Source of the DNA: Vagococcus allomyrinae
GTDB taxonomy: Bacteria > Bacillota > Bacilli > Lactobacillales > Vagococcaceae
Direction: 5' to 3'
Assembly: GCF_017829975.1 (NCBI RefSeq)
Contig: NZ_JAEEGA010000021.1
Location: forward strand, 1-64,000
DNA length: 64,000 nucleotides
Shown piece by piece: positions 26,820 through 33,725 of the stretch. Numbering within the stretch: the stretch's first letter is position 1; each line of letters begins with the position of its first letter. The notes below the pieces were generated by a model. The model worked only from the letters and a program-made list of their open reading frames with translations. It was not told the DNA's origin and ran no database searches. Made by a program: the position numbers and the translations under genes.

Positions 26820-29180
26820 ATGGCGATTAAAAATCAGTTATCTGTCAGGCGTTTAGTTGAATTTATCATGCGAAAAGGTAGCATTGATTCACGTATTACC
26901 AGCTTGGATAATGCCATGGCAGAAGGAACCCGCCTCCACACTAAAATTCAGAAAGCCATGGGCCCTGACTATCAAAAAGAAGTCACCTTATCAATAAAAG
27001 TGCCATTAGCAGAACGTGAGTTAGTGATTGATGGACGAGCAGATGGAATTATTCGTGATGACAGTGGGGTGACCATTGATGAAATCAAAACCTCTGAGCG
27101 TGAGTTTGAGGATGTTTCTCAGGAACAACTTGATCTTTACTGGTATCAGGCTATGTGTTATGGCTATATGGTAGCCAATGAAGAGGAGCTTAGTGAAATT
27201 CAGATCCAGTTGACCTATATGCAAAGTGTAACAGAGCAGATTACTCGTCAAAAGAGAACCCATACCTTCGCTGAATTGGAGGCCTTTTTTCAAGAATTAA
27301 TCATCCAGTATGAAGTTTGGTTAATTTTTCAAGACAATTGGACGACAATCCGTAATGCCTCCATTCAAGAGTTGACCTTTCCTTACGGAGATTATCGTAA
27401 AGGTCAGCGGGAATTAGCTGTGGCCACCTATAAGACCATCTTGTTGGAAAAAAAATTGTACACAGAGGCGCCCACAGGTACCGGTAAAACAATTTCCACG
27501 TTATTTCCAGCTGTCAAAAGCATTGGCGAAGGAAAGACCGAAAAAATTTTTTATTTGACGGCTAAGACCATCACTCGCCAGGTGGCAGAAGATGCCGTTG
27601 AAGGGATGAAGCAAAAGGGGCTGAAATTAAAAAGTGTCACTTTAACAGCTAAGGACAAGATTTGTTTTATGGACGAGCGAATCTGTACGCCCGATCATTG
27701 CCCCTTTGCCAATGGTTATTATGATCGCTTAAACGAAGGCCTTTTTGATTTGTTGGAACATGAAAATCAGTTAACCCGTGAGGTGATTGAAGAATATGCT
27801 CGTAAACATAGTCTTTGTCCGTTTGAATTGTCATTGGATGTTAGTTTGTGGTGTGACACAATCATTTGTGATTACAACTATCTATTTGATCCAATTGTCT
27901 ATTTGAGACGCTTTTTTCAAGCAGAGAAAGAGGATTATGTCTTTTTAGTGGATGAGACTCACAACCTAGTCAATCGGGGGAAAGAGATGTTTTCAGCTAG
28001 TTTATCACGGAATCAATTTGCCGTAGTTAAAAAGATCCTGCCAACGGAAGACAAACTATTGCGCCGCCGTTTAGCCCGTGTGATGAAAGAATTAAAGCAA
28101 TTTGGGGATGCTTGTGAAGACCGCGATTTCATGAAACAAAGTGAACCGGTAGACTCCCTATTTCATCATTTGTATCAACTAAATGAGGCTGTTAAGGAAT
28201 GGTTACCCCAACATTTGAATGGCCAGGGAGAAAAGGAGGTTCTCGGCCTTTATTTTGAGGTCATCAATTATTTGAAGATCAGTGAATTGTACGATGAGCG
28301 CTATATAACGTATGTTTCATGCCAAGATAAGGATGTTTATATCAAGCAGCTGTGTCTGGACCCCTCCTATTTATTAGGGCAAACATTGGCAAAAGGCAAA
28401 GCCAGTGTCTTGTTTTCAGCTAGTTTGTCACCCTTGTTTTATTATTCAGATGTATTAGGAGGTGGTGATGAGGGATTAACCTATCAACTACCTTCGCCCT
28501 TCGATCCCCATAACCAGTTATTGGTGGTGGCAGATTATTTACAGACGACCTACCGTGAACGGGAGAAAAGCATCCCCGATTTAATCGAGAGTATCGTTTC
28601 AATGGTTAAAGGGAAAACCGGTAATTACATGGTTTTCTTTCCTTCGTATGCGTACCTAGATCAAGTTCTTTACGGTTTTAGTGAGGCTCATCCAGAAATA
28701 TTAACCCTGACTCAGACAGGTCAGATGAGTGAGGAAGAACGGGAAGCATTTCTGAATCAGTTTATTCCAGAACCAACCTCGAGTTTAGTTGCTTTTTGTG
28801 TGTTAGGCGGTATCTTTTCGGAGGGCATTGATTTGAAAGGAGATCGCTTAAGTGGTGTGGCAATTGTCGGTGTAGGGTTGCCTCAGATGAACTTAGAGCA
28901 GGAGTTATTAAAGGGTTATTATGATCAGCAAAACGGCGATGGGTTTCAATACGCCTATCAAATACCAGGCATGAATAAAGTTTTGCAAGCTGCTGGTCGT
29001 GTTATTCGTGACAGTCAGGATATCGGCGTTGTTTTATTGTTGGATCAACGGTTTAACACTCAGAGGTATAAACGTTATTTTCCACCTCATTGGCAGCATG
29101 GACAAATTGCTCATTCTCTCGGCCAGTTAAATCAGCAGATTCAAGATTTTTGGCAAGAAAAGGTGGCTCAAGATGACTGA
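26820..29180 (+). CDS. XPD/DinG-type ATP-dependent DNA helicase with PD-(D/E)XK-like N-terminus
   Basis: A 786-residue superfamily 2 helicase. Residues about 40-110 contain the motif DGRADGIIRDDSGVTIDEIKT (in parts: DGRADG, TIDEIKT) followed by a conserved YWYQAMCYGYM, a pattern of PD-(D/E)XK nuclease folds. Walker A is APTGTGKT (217-224), the box II is DETH (378-381), motif VI is AAGRVIRD. Four cysteines between motifs I and II (ICFMDERIC, DHCPF, SLCPF) fit the XPD/DinG iron-sulfur cluster. Such proteins act in DNA repair or restart. GGAGG precedes the ATG. It overlaps mepB by 8 bp. Confidence 0.88.
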   Translation: MAIKNQLSVRRLVEFIMRKGSIDSRITSLDNAMAEGTRLHTKIQKAMGPDYQKEVTLSIKVPLAERELVIDGRADGIIRDDSGVTIDEIKTSEREFEDVSQEQLDLYWYQAMCYGYMVANEEELSEIQIQLTYMQSVTEQITRQKRTHTFAELEAFFQELIIQYEVWLIFQDNWTTIRNASIQELTFPYGDYRKGQRELAVATYKTILLEKKLYTEAPTGTGKTISTLFPAVKSIGEGKTEKIFYLTAKTITRQVAEDAVEGMKQKGLKLKSVTLTAKDKICFMDERICTPDHCPFANGYYDRLNEGLFDLLEHENQLTREVIEEYARKHSLCPFELSLDVSLWCDTIICDYNYLFDPIVYLRRFFQAEKEDYVFLVDETHNLVNRGKEMFSASLSRNQFAVVKKILPTEDKLLRRRLARVMKELKQFGDACEDRDFMKQSEPVDSLFHHLYQLNEAVKEWLPQHLNGQGEKEVLGLYFEVINYLKISELYDERYITYVSCQDKDVYIKQLCLDPSYLLGQTLAKGKASVLFSASLSPLFYYSDVLGGGDEGLTYQLPSPFDPHNQLLVVADYLQTTYREREKSIPDLIESIVSMVKGKTGNYMVFFPSYAYLDQVLYGFSEAHPEILTLTQTGQMSEEEREAFLNQFIPEPTSSLVAFCVLGGIFSEGIDLKGDRLSGVAIVGVGLPQMNLEQELLKGYYDQQNGDGFQYAYQIPGMNKVLQAAGRVIRDSQDIGVVLLLDQRFNTQRYKRYFPPHWQHGQIAHSLGQLNQQIQDFWQEKVAQDD

Positions 29181-29670
29181 TTTTAGGCAAAGTTTAGCAG
29201 TTGTGCAAAAAGAACTGTATCAGACGTTAACCCCCGATAAAGTGAGCTCAGAATCTCAAAATCAAGAGTATGGTGCTGGTCAATTTTGGCTGGAAACTAC
29301 CAGTGTCCGATATCGCGTGGCTAAAATAACACCAAAAAAAACGGGCCAATTCGTGGCCTTTTGGTATAAACATCAAGGGAAGAATACCCCTTATTCGGCA
29401 ACGGACAGTCCCGATGTTTTAGTGGTTAATACCTTCACGTCAGAAAGGTTTGGACAATTTGTTTTCCCTAAAGAAGAATTGATCAGACGAGGAATTTTAA
29501 GTCAAGAGAAACCAGGGAAAATGGCAATGCGGGTCTATCCAGTTTGGGATCAGCCAACTAGTTCTCAAGCTTTGGCTACCCAGAAGTGGCAACGGCCTTA
29601 CTTCATTGAATTCGGTCCCGATTTGTTTGTGGATCAAAAGCGATTGCGTCAATTATACCAACTGGATTAA
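29173..29670 (+). CDS. MepB family protein
   Basis: A 165-residue member of the MepB family, named after the third gene of the staphylococcal mepRAB locus. It shows the family core EYGAGQFWLETTSVRYRVAKITPKKTGQFVAFW (parts: EYGAGQFWL, RVAKITPKKTGQFVAFW) and AMRVYPVWD. Its biochemical role is unknown. Here it overlaps the helicase gene by 8 bp, without a multidrug pump or MepR regulator nearby, which suggests a link to DNA or nucleic-acid metabolism instead of drug efflux. Confidence 0.85.
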   Translation: MTDFRQSLAVVQKELYQTLTPDKVSSESQNQEYGAGQFWLETTSVRYRVAKITPKKTGQFVAFWYKHQGKNTPYSATDSPDVLVVNTFTSERFGQFVFPKEELIRRGILSQEKPGKMAMRVYPVWDQPTSSQALATQKWQRPYFIEFGPDLFVDQKRLRQLYQLD

Positions 29671-29676
29671 CAAAAT

Positions 29677-29719
29677 AGCAGGCTTACTTCCCTAGCAATG
29701 GGGTGTAAGCCGGCTGTTT
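29677..29719. terminator. Bidirectional terminator
   Basis: AGC and GGCTTAC (29677-29687) pair with GTAAGCC and GCT (29705-29715), one mismatch, then TTTATT. It lies between convergent genes ending at 29670 and 29721. Confidence 0.75.
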
Positions 29720-29720
29720 A

Positions 29721-30344
29721 TTAAGGGATAAAACTAGTGTCATTCCAAGTGTCGATAGTCAGAGTCTGACCTTCATCAGAGCTGATGACTGTCGTAACGC
29801 TGGTGTTGTCTAAAAAACTGCCTTGACGAATCTCTGATAAAGGAATGCCTTGGAGATCTTTCAGTAAAGTTTGCAGAAAAAGACCATGAGAGACAATCAA
29901 GATATCATCTTCAGGATGTTCCTTGGCTATCCGTTGGAAGACCAATTTTCCTCGTTGGATCATAGCTGCGAAAGTCTCACCGCCAAAATGGCTGGGATCG
30001 TAAAGATGCGGTTGATGAACCAGGTGTTGAAATTCAGTTTCATGGTGGTAATTGCTTTCAGGTTGGCCATCCCAGGACCCAAAACCCATCTCACGTAAAT
30101 CATCAATGGTTTCCAATTTTAAGGACTGGCTGTGTTGATTTAAAATAAGCTGAGCGGTATCTTGAGCGCGTTTTTGAGGACTGACAAAAACTTTTTTAAA
30201 GGGCACAGCTTTTAAATGGTTGCCAACTAAAGTTGCACCTGCCCGTCCTTCTGCCAGTAAAGGGGAATCAATACCACCACCTTGAAAGGTTTTATTAAGG
30301 TTAAATTCAGTCTTGCCGTGGCGCACACAATAAAATGTGGTCAT
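29721..30344 (-). CDS. Histidine phosphatase family protein (phosphoglycerate mutase fold)
   Basis: A 207-residue protein with the catalytic VRHGKTEFN near the N-terminus, SPQKRAQDTA and VSHGLFLQTLL carrying the second active-site histidine. Family members dephosphorylate small metabolites or proteins; the substrate cannot be read. AAAAGGAG precedes the ATG. It is monocistronic. Confidence 0.9.
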   Translation of the reverse strand: MTTFYCVRHGKTEFNLNKTFQGGGIDSPLLAEGRAGATLVGNHLKAVPFKKVFVSPQKRAQDTAQLILNQHSQSLKLETIDDLREMGFGSWDGQPESNYHHETEFQHLVHQPHLYDPSHFGGETFAAMIQRGKLVFQRIAKEHPEDDILIVSHGLFLQTLLKDLQGIPLSEIRQGSFLDNTSVTTVISSDEGQTLTIDTWNDTSFIP

Positions 30345-30404
30345 AATAATCTCCTTTTATCTTATTTACTAAGAATTATTTTTAAACTACGTCCAATTAT
30401 CCTC

Positions 30405-30530
30405 TATAAAGGTGTTGGAAACAAGGTAAAAAGCCAAGGAGAACATTACATGCTCCTTGGCTTTAAAAGGGGGGGAAAGTTGTTTGCAGCAATAGTATTG
30501 ACTATAGCTAGCAAAGTTCAACTTTTTTAA
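30405..30530 (+). ncRNA. Candidate small RNA with two hairpins
   Basis: TATAAA at 30405-30410, with TTTAAA 18 bp upstream, could start a transcript of about 115 nt. It would hold a perfect 12-bp hairpin (AAAGCCAAGGAG 30430-30441 with CTCCTTGGCTTT 30453-30464), a run of seven G, and a terminal hairpin (AAAGTTG-TTTGC with GCAAA-GTT-CAACTTT, 30476-30525) with TTTTTT. On the minus strand the first hairpin is followed by TTTTT, so it could also end an antisense RNA. No adjacent gene explains either terminator. Confidence 0.4.
30450..30530 (+). CDS. Possible 26-residue cationic membrane peptide
   Basis: A short open frame with ATG 8 bp after AAGGAG (30436-30441). The peptide begins MLLGFKRGGK and continues LFAAIVLTIASK, so it has four positive charges and one hydrophobic helix. 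The ribosome binding site is in the left arm of a perfect 12-bp hairpin and the stop codon lies in the terminal T-run. This arrangement resembles type I toxins, but chance cannot be excluded. Confidence 0.25.
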   Translation: MLLGFKRGGKLFAAIVLTIASKVQLF

Positions 30531-30843
30531 AGAATAGGGAGAATATCAACAAGGAGTTAATAACGAAAGTTTCGATAAAATACTCTTTGTTTTTTAATCA
30601 TCACCTAATCTCTTTATAATATTCCCACAATTAACTGAAAAAAACAAGGGATTTAACTGAAAAGTTTTAATTTTCAGATAATTCGTCGATTTGCCCATGT
30701 AATATGTTTGTTTTCCACCGTCAGTTAGTTAGATGACTCTCTTAGAGGGGGAGATTAGGCTTCGCTTTTTTGCCAAGTATGACTAAAGTCTGAGAGCATT
30801 CGTTGTAAATAGCCGCCTTAAGACCGATTTTTTCTTTTTCTCA
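30531..30843. other. Gene-free stretch with phased direct repeats
   Basis: No convincing gene is seen. TTAACTGAAAA occurs at 30631-30641 and 30653-30663, a 22-bp period equal to two helix turns. The second copy overlaps CTGAAAA/TTTTCAG (30657-30663, 30671-30677), a possible hairpin. A TATAAT at 30615-30620 lacks a good -35 box. Confidence 0.4.
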
Positions 30844-30912
30844 ATGTCTTATACTAAAAGAAAAGCCAGTACGTGGAGTATTAACTGGAGAAATGAAAGG
30901 GAGATAAGAAAG

Positions 30913-31209
30913 ATGAAAAAGTTTGTCAGTCACTTAATGGGGAAACTTGTGAAGCAAAGTTTAGCGGTTTGCGCGATTTGTTTGATTGCAATGATATGGC
31001 TGGTAATTGGAATGGCCCTAGTATCCCCACTGTTAGTAATGGGGCTGGTCTTTATCGGAGGACAATCGTTTGTTTTAGTAAATTTTCTATCGTCACTCGT
31101 TTTAGCAACTGGTAGTTTCTACCTCCTTGGTTATTTTGCAAGAATCACCATGGCTTTTCAACGAACGATTCACTTATTTTTGACCCAACTCTTTACCACG
31201 ACGACGTAA
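30913..31209 (+). CDS. Small membrane protein, function unknown
   Basis: A 98-residue protein with a basic start (MKKFVSHLMGKLVKQ) and two or three membrane helices (about 15-40, 42-60 and 65-85). I do not recognise a family. The start at 30913 is chosen because GGGAGAT lies upstream and a -10 like TATACT at 30850-30855 lies downstream of the alternative ATG at 30844. A separate promoter for yitT follows it, so it may be monocistronic. Confidence 0.6.
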   Translation: MKKFVSHLMGKLVKQSLAVCAICLIAMIWLVIGMALVSPLLVMGLVFIGGQSFVLVNFLSSLVLATGSFYLLGYFARITMAFQRTIHLFLTQLFTTTT

Positions 31210-31216
31210 GAATTGA

Positions 31217-31246
31217 TTGACTTTTCTTCTTGCTCTTCGTTATAAT
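31217..31246 (+). promoter_or_regulatory. Promoter of yitT
   Basis: TTGACT (31217-31222), an 18-bp spacer and a perfect TATAAT (31241-31246). Confidence 0.82.
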
Positions 31247-31252
31247 ACAAAG

Positions 31253-31400
31253 GAAGCATTATAAATAGAAATTTGGGACCTCCCATTTTTCTATTTTTTT
31301 ATGCCTTTTTGTAAGCTAGAAGTAGTTTTTTTGATCTATTCAATGTGATTTAGCTATAAGAGAAGTTGTTATAGCTTGCGATAGAAATGGAGTGTTAGGA
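31253..31400 (+). promoter_or_regulatory. Structured leader of yitT
   Basis: The roughly 148-nt leader has TGGGA/TCCCA (31274-31285) followed by a T-rich run (TTTTTCTATTTTTTT), which looks like a weak terminator, and a perfect 8-bp inverted repeat AGCTATAA/TTATAGCT (31352-31376) just before the ribosome binding site. Known riboswitch cores were not recognised. It could be an attenuator or a protein-binding site. Confidence 0.35.
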
Positions 31401-32249
31401 ATGTCGAAAATTGTTACGAAGCAACGAGTGTTGGACTTGGTGTATGTTTTAAGTGGAGCCTTAGTTTTAGCCATCTCGATCAACGCTATTTTATTGCCTA
31501 ATCAAATTGTGGCAGGCGGTGCTAATGGAATTAGTATCATTATCAATCATCTTTTTGGTTATAGTGTTTCAACAGTGTTGTACATCATTAATATCCCTCT
31601 GTTGGTTTTGTGTTTTGTTTTGTTAGGAAAAGAAGTGGGAATGAAAACGATTGTTGGCAGTATGATTTATCCTTTTTTTGTGGGAATTACGGAAAATATG
31701 CCAGTCCTAACAAATAATCCTTTGTTAGCTGGTATTTTTGGTGGAATTGTAACAGGGCTGGGATTAGGGTTGGTTTTTAAAGGGAATGCATCAACTGGTG
31801 GTACGGCGATTATTTCACAAATTGTAACAAAATATCTGAAAATTCCTATTGGTGTTGCAGTTTCGGTTGTGGATGGTTTTGTTATTTTAGGAGCATTGAT
31901 CGCGTTTGATGTGGAAATAGTTCTTTATTCGCTGATCTGCCTGTTCGTTATTGGACGCGTCATTGATTTAGTACAAGTTAGTTTTGATCGCTCTAAAAAT
32001 GTGTTGATTATTTCCGATAAATCCAAAGAGATTCAAACCATGATTTTAGAAGAGCTGGATCGAGGCGTGACCGCAATTCCTGTTAAAGGGGGATACTCTC
32101 AAGGGCAGCAAGAGATGCTGATGTGTGTGATACCTGAGAAGGAATTTCTGGAATTAAGAGAGCGAGTATTGGCTATTGACCCTCATGGTTTTGTGGTGGC
32201 GATGGCAGCCAGTGAAGTCATGGGTAAAGGATTCAGTTTAGGTCGCTAA
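31401..32249 (+). CDS. YitT family membrane protein with DUF2179 domain
   Basis: A 282-residue protein with five or six membrane helices (about 15-170), including the family motif LPNQIVAGGANGISIIIN and GNASTGGTAIISQ, and a C-terminal soluble DUF2179 domain (about 205-275, RGVTAIPVKGGYS). The family is widespread and often called a transporter, but the substrate is not known. ATG 31401 is chosen: TGGAG (31388-31392) lies 8 bp upstream, while the GTG at 31392 overlaps it. Confidence 0.9.
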   Translation: MSKIVTKQRVLDLVYVLSGALVLAISINAILLPNQIVAGGANGISIIINHLFGYSVSTVLYIINIPLLVLCFVLLGKEVGMKTIVGSMIYPFFVGITENMPVLTNNPLLAGIFGGIVTGLGLGLVFKGNASTGGTAIISQIVTKYLKIPIGVAVSVVDGFVILGALIAFDVEIVLYSLICLFVIGRVIDLVQVSFDRSKNVLIISDKSKEIQTMILEELDRGVTAIPVKGGYSQGQQEMLMCVIPEKEFLELRERVLAIDPHGFVVAMAASEVMGKGFSLGR

Positions 32250-32296
32250 GTTAAAGCGAGCGGTGAGTAACTGGCTAGGGCCCGCTTCTATCCTGT

Positions 32297-32325
32297 GGCA
32301 GGTCATTGTGACCTGTCTTTTTTTT
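32297..32325 (+). terminator. Terminator of yitT
   Basis: The stem GGCAGGTCA/TGACCTGTC (one G-U pair) and TTG loop are followed by eight T. Confidence 0.88.
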
Positions 32326-32425
32326 GACTGAATGTAACGAATAGGATAGACTTTCAAGTGTCACAGGTAAAGTCCTTTTAGCGAGGAATTCTTATTGAAA
32401 GCGAGGGATCTGATAAATGAGATGA

Positions 32426-32470
32426 ATCACTTGCATTTTTATCACTTGCCTAGTAAAGTGATGGTATAGA
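32426..32470 (+). promoter_or_regulatory. Candidate MarR-type operator before the regulator gene
   Basis: ATCACTT (32441-32447) and AAGTGAT (32456-32462) form a perfect 7-bp inverted repeat with an 8-bp spacer, and ATCACTTGC occurs again at 32426-32434. TATAGA (32465-32470) directly follows and may be the -10 box. The layout fits autoregulation by the MarR protein encoded next. Confidence 0.5.
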
Positions 32471-32484
32471 GAAGAGGTGGGAAA

Positions 32485-32913
32485 TTGGAGAAAATTAGTT
32501 TAAGTAATGTCGTTTGGTTGCGAATGATTCGTTTTATTCATTTGAGTAATCAATTATCCAACGAACACTTAAAAGAATTTGGTCTAACAGTGGCACAATT
32601 TGATACTCTGATTCAAATTAAAGTTTATCAGCCTTTGACTCAAGGGGCGTTAGCTGAAAAAACAACCGTGACTCAAGGAGGAATTTCTCGCATGCTTAGT
32701 CGTCTTGAAAAAGATGGCTATATTCACCGAAAGACGGAGTGGAAGACGAAAACAATTTCTTTGACGCAAGCAGGTGAAGCGATACTATCACAGGCACAAC
32801 CTAGTCAAGAAGCTTTTCAAGAGCGTTTTTTTACGGAAGCATTAACGGTAGATGAGCTACAAGAGTTTTCTCGCATGATGAGTAAAATTCATCGTAAAGC
32901 CCTCGAGCATTAA
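32485..32913 (+). CDS. MarR family transcriptional regulator
   Basis: A 142-residue winged-helix regulator. The N-terminal helix region [28 protein letters not shown], the recognition helix [17 protein letters not shown] and the wing KTKTISLT are clear (shown in parts). The start is TTG at 32485 with GAGGTGG 5 bp upstream; the next in-frame ATG would remove the first dimerisation helix. The two small genes that follow (YjdI- and YjdJ-like) are probably its targets. It may respond to a phenolic or oxidative signal, as many MarR proteins do, but the ligand is unknown. Confidence 0.9.
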   Translation: MEKISLSNVVWLRMIRFIHLSNQLSNEHLKEFGLTVAQFDTLIQIKVYQPLTQGALAEKTTVTQGGISRMLSRLEKDGYIHRKTEWKTKTISLTQAGEAILSQAQPSQEAFQERFFTEALTVDELQEFSRMMSKIHRKALEH

Positions 32914-33030
32914 AAGGTGAGCTGTCTAGTGAAGACAGCGATAAATGTTAGGCATTGATAGATTGACTCTACTAAGTTTCACGAGGAGGATCTTTTACAT
33001 AATGCAATAAGGAAGAAAGGAAATGATCGA

Positions 33031-33261
33031 ATGGAATCAGAATTATTAGCACAAGGGTATCGTAAATACAGCGGTGAAGCGATCGATGTTTTTTTTAATA
33101 CGTCAATTTGTGTTCATTCTGGGAACTGCGTTAGAGGGAACAAAGAAATATTCAATTTGGATCGCCGTCCCTGGGTATTACCTGATAATGCTGAGGCTCA
33201 AGAAGTAATGCGTGTCATCAACACTTGCCCAAGTGGTGCGTTAAAGTATGTTCAGCATTGA
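33031..33261 (+). CDS. YjdI-like (4Fe-4S) mono-cluster protein
   Basis: A 76-residue protein with FFNTSICVHSGNCVRG, and TCPSGALKY at the C-terminus. Three visible cysteines (ICVHSGNC, NTCPSGA) match the divergent 4Fe-4S mono-cluster family seen in E. coli YjdI. It may be an electron carrier or redox sensor. AGGAAAGAA lies upstream. A GNAT gene of the YjdJ type follows, the same pairing as in E. coli. Confidence 0.85.
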   Translation: MESELLAQGYRKYSGEAIDVFFNTSICVHSGNCVRGNKEIFNLDRRPWVLPDNAEAQEVMRVINTCPSGALKYVQH

Positions 33262-33295
33262 TAGTTGAAAAAATGAAATGTTAGGAGCCCGTAAT

Positions 33296-33571
33296 ATGGA
33301 AATGATAGAAGAAACGACTCGTTTTTACCAAACGGATGAAGAGGGAAAGTTGATTGCCGAGATTACTTTTAGCATAGCCGGAGATCATACATATATTATC
33401 GATCATACTTTCGTGGATGATCAGTATCGTGGTAAAGGATTGGCGCAACAGCTAGTGAAGTTAGTTGTGGAGAAAGCCCGTGCCCAAGATAAAAAAATTA
33501 TTCCTTTATGTCCCTTTGCTAAAGCAGAAATTGAGCGAACGCCAGCTTATCACGATGTGTTGAGAAAATAA
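33296..33571 (+). CDS. YjdJ-like GNAT N-acetyltransferase
   Basis: A 91-residue minimal GNAT-fold protein (FVDDQYRGKGLAQQLVKLVVEKAR binds acetyl-CoA; shown in parts DDQYRGKGLAQQL and CPFAKAEI). ATG 33296 is chosen because AGGAG (33283-33287) lies 8 bp upstream, whereas the ATG at 33278 precedes it. It pairs with the Fe-S protein and the MarR regulator in one probable operon that ends at the repeat hairpin. Confidence 0.87.
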   Translation: MEMIEETTRFYQTDEEGKLIAEITFSIAGDHTYIIDHTFVDDQYRGKGLAQQLVKLVVEKARAQDKKIIPLCPFAKAEIERTPAYHDVLRK

Positions 33572-33572
33572 C

Positions 33573-33708
33573 AAAATATCGGAGGCAGGGACTATCCCTG
33601 CCTCCGATATTTTCATGAACAGTGTGCGATTAACGGCTCCAAAAAGTCTGATTGGGGCATGTGTTTATCTGTGACGAGTAGTCATAAGAAGAAACAAAAT
33701 GACTTTAT
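33573..33708. repeat. Dispersed intergenic repeat, copy A
   Basis: It begins with a perfect 19-bp hairpin (33573-33591 with 33595-33613, core GGAGGCAGGGA/TCCCTGCCTCC) that also ends the YjdJ-like gene and, on the other strand, the sensor kinase gene. Then follow TTTTCATGAA, TGTGCG, AAGTCTG, and CATGTGTTTATCTGTGACGA, ending AAACAAAATGA. Copy B at 44467 has the same blocks in the same order, with an extra stretch of about 78 bp in the middle. Confidence 0.75.
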
Positions 33709-33725
33709 TTCTCAACTCGATTTCA

